From JANXQE01 sp035651635 (lineage in GTDB: Bacteria; Verrucomicrobiota; Verrucomicrobiia; Limisphaerales; UBA8199), in assembly GCA_035651635.1 (NCBI GenBank), contig DASRFK010000249.1, forward strand, positions 1 through 18,557: a DNA stretch of 18,557 nt, in the 5' to 3' direction. The notes under the pieces were generated by a model that saw nothing but the letters and a program-made list of their open reading frames with translations, had not been told where the DNA came from and made no database searches. This document shows positions 15,015-18,557 of this stretch, piece after piece; positions within the stretch are counted from its first letter, which is position 1, and the number at the start of each line of letters is the position of its first letter. The position numbers and the translations under genes are program-made.

Positions 15015-16610
15015 TCAGCGGTCCGTTCCGGAATAGGAGAGGTTGAAGCTTTTATTCACGACCGGGAAATCGGGAATGATATTGCCAAGAATGGCTTCAC
15101 TGAGAGCAGGCCAATTCTGCAAAGACGGATCTTTGATTTTGCACCGCGCGAGGCGGTTGTTTGCGGCCGCGCGAATCCAATAAAAGATCTCGCCGCGCCA
15201 GCCTTCGACATAGCCCAAGGCGAAGGCGTTCTCCGGCAAAGGGGGCACCGGCACGCGAATGAGTCCTGGGGGAAGTTTTGCGAGCAACTGCTCGATGATC
15301 GAGAAAGATTGGCGCACCTCCTCGATGCGCACCTGCATGCGACGCAGCACGTCGCCCTGTTGGTAGACCGGGACGGTGAAGTTGACCTGGTCGTACGCGG
15401 CATGCGGGAAGTCGCGACGTAGATCATGAGCAAAGCCTGAGGCGCGACCGGCGATGCCAACCACGCCGAGGTCCCGGGCAATCTCCGGCTTAAGGATACC
15501 CGTAGTCTCCAAGCGATCGCGGGTGGAAGATGAAGCTCGGATCAACTCGACGAACGAATCGAATTCCGGGTGAAGCGAATCGATCAGTTCTCCAAGGGCA
15601 CGGCATTGAGCCTCATCCCAATCGAACCGGACACCGCCGAGGCGAGCCATTCCACGTAATAACCGGTTTCCGGTCAACCGTTCGTTGAGCTGCAGCACAC
15701 GTTCCTTCAGCCGCATGGCATGCGCATTGCCGACGACAAAAGCCACGTCGGTCGCCATCGCGCCGATATCGGCGATATGGTTATAGAGCCGCTCCAATTC
15801 CAGGCAAATCGTGCGCAACGTCCGGGCGCGGGCAGGAATTTCGACGCCGGCCGCCCGCTCAACTGCATGACAAAATGCGGTCGCGTGGGCGAAAGTGGAA
15901 TCGCCCGAAACGCTTTCGGCCAGGCACACGCCGTGAGTGATCGGAATATTTTCGAACAACTTTTCGGTTCCTTTGTGCGTATAAAACAGCCGGATCTGCA
16001 GATAAAGGACCGGCTCTCCGGCAACGCTGAAGAGAAAGTGTCCCGGCTCGATGATGCCGGCGTGAACCGGGCCGACCGGGACTTGAAAGACGCCTTCGCC
16101 TTCGACCTTGCGAAACTTGTGGCGCTCACCCTGGAACGGCGCGAGCACAGTCTTGAGGTTAAAATCCTTGCGCAGCGGAAAGACTTCCGGCCAGTCATCG
16201 TGCAAGGCACAGCGCCGAGGATTGGGATGCCCCTCGAGCTGGATCCCGAACAGATCTTGTATTTCGCGTTCCTGCCAGTTCACCGCCGGGATTGCGTTGC
16301 TGAGCGAAATTAATTGCGGTTGCTCAGCAGGCAGAGGAACGCGCAAGGTCAGGAATCCATGTTGAGCATCCAGGGCGAACACATAATAAACATAAAAGCC
16401 GCCCTGCTCCTTTCGGACATCTTCCGCGAATAGTGAGACGAGGCGCGCCTGGTGCTTTTTGTAGAGCTGAGCGCTAAAGCCGGGCACCAACTCCATGCCG
16501 CTCTCGAAATAAACTTCGTTTGCGCGAGCAGACAACAACGGTTTGAGGCGCGAACCAAAGCGCTCTTGCAGGTCGGCCACAATCGGCTGCAGGTCGGGCG
16601 AGATACTCAC
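15015..16610 (-). CDS. NuoC-NuoD-type fused large subunit (HyfG/HycE-like) lacking all Ni-Fe ligands
   Basis: This 531-residue protein is membrane-peripheral by homology. Residues 1-165 are a NuoC-like domain (NWQEREIQDLFGIQLEGH, 111-128; FPLRKDF). Residues 175-531 are a NuoD/hydrogenase-large-subunit domain starting VPVGPVHAGIIEPGHF. Where HycE has RVCGICGFAH, this protein has SVSGDSTFAH (233-242), so both cysteines are serine (S235, S238). Where HycE has DPCYSCTDR, this ends NLSYSGTDR (523-531), losing the other two, with no tail for a maturation protease. It therefore cannot hold a Ni-Fe centre. NuoD quinone-site His and Tyr are also not seen at the matching places. The start is GTG 16610 with GGAGGT five bases upstream, overlapping the preceding stop (GTGA); a longer frame to 16733 lies wholly within the upstream gene and is rejected. 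Confidence 0.9.
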   Translation of the reverse strand: MSISPDLQPIVADLQERFGSRLKPLLSARANEVYFESGMELVPGFSAQLYKKHQARLVSLFAEDVRKEQGGFYVYYVFALDAQHGFLTLRVPLPAEQPQLISLSNAIPAVNWQEREIQDLFGIQLEGHPNPRRCALHDDWPEVFPLRKDFNLKTVLAPFQGERHKFRKVEGEGVFQVPVGPVHAGIIEPGHFLFSVAGEPVLYLQIRLFYTHKGTEKLFENIPITHGVCLAESVSGDSTFAHATAFCHAVERAAGVEIPARARTLRTICLELERLYNHIADIGAMATDVAFVVGNAHAMRLKERVLQLNERLTGNRLLRGMARLGGVRFDWDEAQCRALGELIDSLHPEFDSFVELIRASSSTRDRLETTGILKPEIARDLGVVGIAGRASGFAHDLRRDFPHAAYDQVNFTVPVYQQGDVLRRMQVRIEEVRQSFSIIEQLLAKLPPGLIRVPVPPLPENAFALGYVEGWRGEIFYWIRAAANNRLARCKIKDPSLQNWPALSEAILGNIIPDFPVVNKSFNLSYSGTDR

Positions 16611-18079
16611 TGAGCACCTCCGAGAATATGCGCCGAAGAGCGCACAAGTTGGTAGATGGGTTGGGGCAGACAAACCGCAAGGATCACAATGGTCGCGCCG
16701 ACCAGGAGCATAGCGCCAAGTTTCCAGGGACATTCCCGGGCACGAAAAGCCGGTTGGGTTGGCGTGCCCAGGCTCAAGTTGGCCATGTGAAGAAGGAAAC
16801 CGATAAAAATTGTGACCACTCCGATGACAAACAAGGCGGCGGCCCCCGCGCGATCGGCCGCCAGGGCGGCGCTGAGAGCGGTGAATTCACTTTGAAACAA
16901 GCTAAAGGGTGGCGTGCCGGTGACCGCAAATGCTCCCACAAGAAACAGGACGGCGGTCCAGGGCAGCGTGTGAATGACGCCGCGAACCTTGCGAAAATAA
17001 GGCGAACCGAATTCCTGTTGCACATTTCCGGCTGAGAAAAAAAGCAACGGTTTGGTCACCCCGTGGAAGAGCATGTGCAGCACTGCGCCCAAGGCACCCA
17101 ACTTGCCGCCGAACCCGAGGGCAGCCACCATGATTCCAGCATGATCGATGCTCGAATAAGCCAGCAAGCGCCGGAAATTTCGCTGGACGAGAACGAACGG
17201 CGCGGCCAGCAGGATAGAAAGGACGCCGAAACCAACCAGGAGTCGGCTGGGAAAGTCATGTCCGAGGCATTTCTCAGCGAGAACGTCAAAGCGCATGATG
17301 GCATAGACCGCGCAATTGATAAAACCCGCGCCGAGCAAAGCGGCGGCGGGGACCGGTGCTTCGGAATAGGCATCCGGTTTCCAGGTGTGCATGGGAACCA
17401 GGCCGGCTTTGGTCCCGTAGCCGAGAAGCACCAGCACAAAAGCAAGCCGCATCGCCTTTGGATCAAATCTATCCGCAATCTCGACCAGGACGGACCAGTT
17501 CATGCCATCGTGCGCGTGTTCGCCCAGGACGCCAACCGCCGATGAATAGGTGATGACCGTGCCGAAGAGGGCGAGCGAAATGCCGACGCTGCCAATGATC
17601 ACGTATTTCCAGCCTGCTTCGAAGGAGGTCTTCTGGTTATAAAAGGTAACCAACAGGACCGAGGCCAGGGTGGTGCTTTCGATGGCGACCCACATGATGC
17701 CCAGATTGTCCGCCAAGGGCGCGAACAACATGGCGCACACGAACAAAGGCGTGAGAACGTAATAATGGCGCAGTTGCTTCTCGCTGATTCTGCCCTGGGC
17801 GAGATCTTTGCGGAAATAGCCTACTGCATAAATGGCGGTCACCAGGGCGACGAAAGCAGTGAGTCCAATGACCAAAGCGCTCAACGCATCGGCCTGGAGG
17901 AAGCCGCCCATCCCGCGCACTCTTCCGTTCCGACTGACGTCCAACCCGATCCAACCCGCCAAAACAGCGACGCAGACAAAACCGGCCAAGTTGAGCCGCT
18001 CCCACCAGGTACGCGAGTCAGTCAGAAGGCAAAGCAACCCGGCCGCCAACGGGACCAACAAAAGCAGCGCCAGGTTCAT
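16607..18079 (-). CDS. HyfF-like antiporter/proton-channel membrane subunit (Mrp/NuoN family)
   Basis: This 490-residue protein is almost entirely membrane helices. It matches the proton-conducting antiporter-like subunits of complex I and group 4 hydrogenases. Charged residues of the channel are visible: E134 in IMWVAIESTTL, K224 in GYGTKAGLVPMHTW with K234 in TWKPDAYSEAP, H336 and K343 in LHMLFHGVTKPLLFF, and E398 in PPFSLFQSEF. HyfF is the closest match because of GLVPMHTWKPDAYSEAPVP and the position just before the hyfG-like gene. It should move H+ or Na+ in the membrane arm. The ATG at 18079 overlaps the previous stop by four bases (ATGA) and has GGAGGT five bases upstream; its own end overlaps the next gene as GTGA. 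Confidence 0.92.
   Translation of the reverse strand: MNLALLLLVPLAAGLLCLLTDSRTWWERLNLAGFVCVAVLAGWIGLDVSRNGRVRGMGGFLQADALSALVIGLTAFVALVTAIYAVGYFRKDLAQGRISEKQLRHYYVLTPLFVCAMLFAPLADNLGIMWVAIESTTLASVLLVTFYNQKTSFEAGWKYVIIGSVGISLALFGTVITYSSAVGVLGEHAHDGMNWSVLVEIADRFDPKAMRLAFVLVLLGYGTKAGLVPMHTWKPDAYSEAPVPAAALLGAGFINCAVYAIMRFDVLAEKCLGHDFPSRLLVGFGVLSILLAAPFVLVQRNFRRLLAYSSIDHAGIMVAALGFGGKLGALGAVLHMLFHGVTKPLLFFSAGNVQQEFGSPYFRKVRGVIHTLPWTAVLFLVGAFAVTGTPPFSLFQSEFTALSAALAADRAGAAALFVIGVVTIFIGFLLHMANLSLGTPTQPAFRARECPWKLGAMLLVGATIVILAVCLPQPIYQLVRSSAHILGGAQ
16616..16621 (-). promoter_or_regulatory. Strong ribosome binding site deciding the large-subunit start
   Basis: GGAGGT is read on the minus strand five bases before GTG 16610. 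It is formed by the Gly-Gly codons at the C-terminus of the upstream HyfF-like protein (ILGGAQ). It fixes the start at the GTGA overlap and rules out the longer frame. Confidence 0.8.
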
Positions 18080-18557
18080 GGCTCACCTCCGATGATGGCC
18101 GCGGCGCGGTGCATGACCTGGAGCAACGGATTCGGAAGCCACAGACTAAAGAGCAGCAAGGTCCCGAGCAGCAGACCCATGGCAGGCGCGCCTTGCAGCG
18201 GAGCTATCACACTTTTCCGGATCAATTTGGGCGCACCCAGGAGAATCCGGCTGAACTGAAAGAGAATGCCGCTAAAAGACGCCAACAACGCCAGGAGAAT
18301 GACCGTGGTGATCAGGACGTGCCCGGCCGAAAACGCTCCGCTCAGCACAGTCATTTCGCTGAAAAAGAGGCCGAACGGGGGCAGACCAATCGCGGCGATT
18401 GCAGCCAGGGCCATGCAAATAACCGTAACCGGAAGCACGCTGGCGAGGCCCGGTCCGATCAGTCGCATCTGCAGCGTATGGCAGGTCTGATGGATATTTC
18501 CCGCGGCAAAGAAGAGTATCGGCTTAGTGAGCGCATGGTAGCCCATATGCAGAATCG
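18076..18557 (-). CDS. Second HyfF-like antiporter subunit, C-terminal part (5' end beyond window)
   Basis: About 159 residues are visible, entering at ILHMGYHALTKPILFFAAGN. This aligns with LHMLFHGVTKPLLFFSAGN of the next gene. It is followed by LPPFGLFFSEM (matching PPFSLFQSEF) and ends AAAIIGGEP, against SAHILGGAQ in its neighbour. The conserved His and Lys of the antiporter channel are kept in H-ALTKP. The frame is open to the window edge, so the N-terminal two-thirds are missing. It belongs to the same Proton_antipo_M-type family. The assignment to HyfF rather than HyfB or HyfD is by similarity to the following gene. The stop TGA overlaps the next ATG (ATGA). Confidence 0.88.
   Translation of the reverse strand, partial: ILHMGYHALTKPILFFAAGNIHQTCHTLQMRLIGPGLASVLPVTVICMALAAIAAIGLPPFGLFFSEMTVLSGAFSAGHVLITTVILLALLASFSGILFQFSRILLGAPKLIRKSVIAPLQGAPAMGLLLGTLLLFSLWLPNPLLQVMHRAAAIIGGEP
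18085..18090 (-). promoter_or_regulatory. Strong ribosome binding site for the HyfF-like gene
   Basis: GGAGGT is read on the minus strand five bases before ATG 18079. It is encoded by the Gly-Gly codons of the upstream protein (IIGGEP). Spacing and sequence match the site at 16616-16621, so both junctions use coupled translation in the same way. Confidence 0.8.

Noticed and set aside
15015..16610. Active [NiFe] hydrogenase large subunit
   Set aside because: All four cysteine ligands and the maturation tail are missing, so a hydrogenase name would mislead.
16611..16733. N-terminal extension of the large subunit to ATG 16733, including a DPCG stretch
   Set aside because: It lies entirely within the upstream HyfF-like gene in another frame, and a strong ribosome binding site supports GTG 16610. 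The DPCG there is not a Ni-Fe motif.

Overview
The window looks like chromosomal DNA of a Gram-negative, GC-rich environmental bacterium, most likely a Verrucomicrobiota member (Pedosphaera/Limisphaera-like). That placement is an inference. It rests on lipid A genes, a Tat-type aldo/keto reductase, and hairpin-rich repeat families filling most of the larger intergenic gaps. No rRNA, tRNA, CRISPR array or intact mobile element was seen.

Layout. 1-3365 (+) is the C-terminal ~1120 residues of an Lhr-type helicase cut by the window edge. 3515-7229 (-) holds a Tat-exported aldo/keto reductase and, upstream of it, a secreted M1 metallo-aminopeptidase with C-terminal helical repeats. 7299-7928 (+) is a ThrH-type phosphatase. 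7929-9384 is a visibly more A/T-rich patch with three small genes: a membrane protein, an antitoxin-like protein and a second membrane protein. 9615-11257 (-) is the glycerophospholipid pair plsY-gpsA, divergent from 11654-13943 (+), which carries a GnnA-like Gfo/Idh/MocA dehydrogenase and lpxB for lipid A. The two envelope-lipid units face away from each other across a repeat-filled gap.

14152-18557 (-) is the most interesting part. It is a tightly coupled operon, open at the window edge, that resembles hyfF-hyfG-hyfH-hyfI of group 4 [NiFe] hydrogenases. The large subunit has lost all four Ni-Fe cysteine ligands and carries no C-terminal processing extension. The ferredoxin-like and NuoB-like subunits are fused, and the ferredoxin part has lost exactly the ligands of one of its two clusters. 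Two HyfF-like proton-channel subunits stand in tandem with matching gene junctions. This fits the energy-converting hydrogenase-related (Ehr) class: a complex I-like membrane machine without a hydrogenase centre, whose electron donor and acceptor are unknown.

Several intergenic repeat families recur: an inverted-repeat element at 3446-3516 and 11356-11460, a three-hairpin block at 9487-9588, a 14-bp perfect hairpin at 4485-4520, and a 149-bp element with terminal inverted repeats at 14021-14169 that supplies the last codons and stop of the fused Fe-S subunit. Three of these lie between convergent genes, where they may also act in transcript termination.
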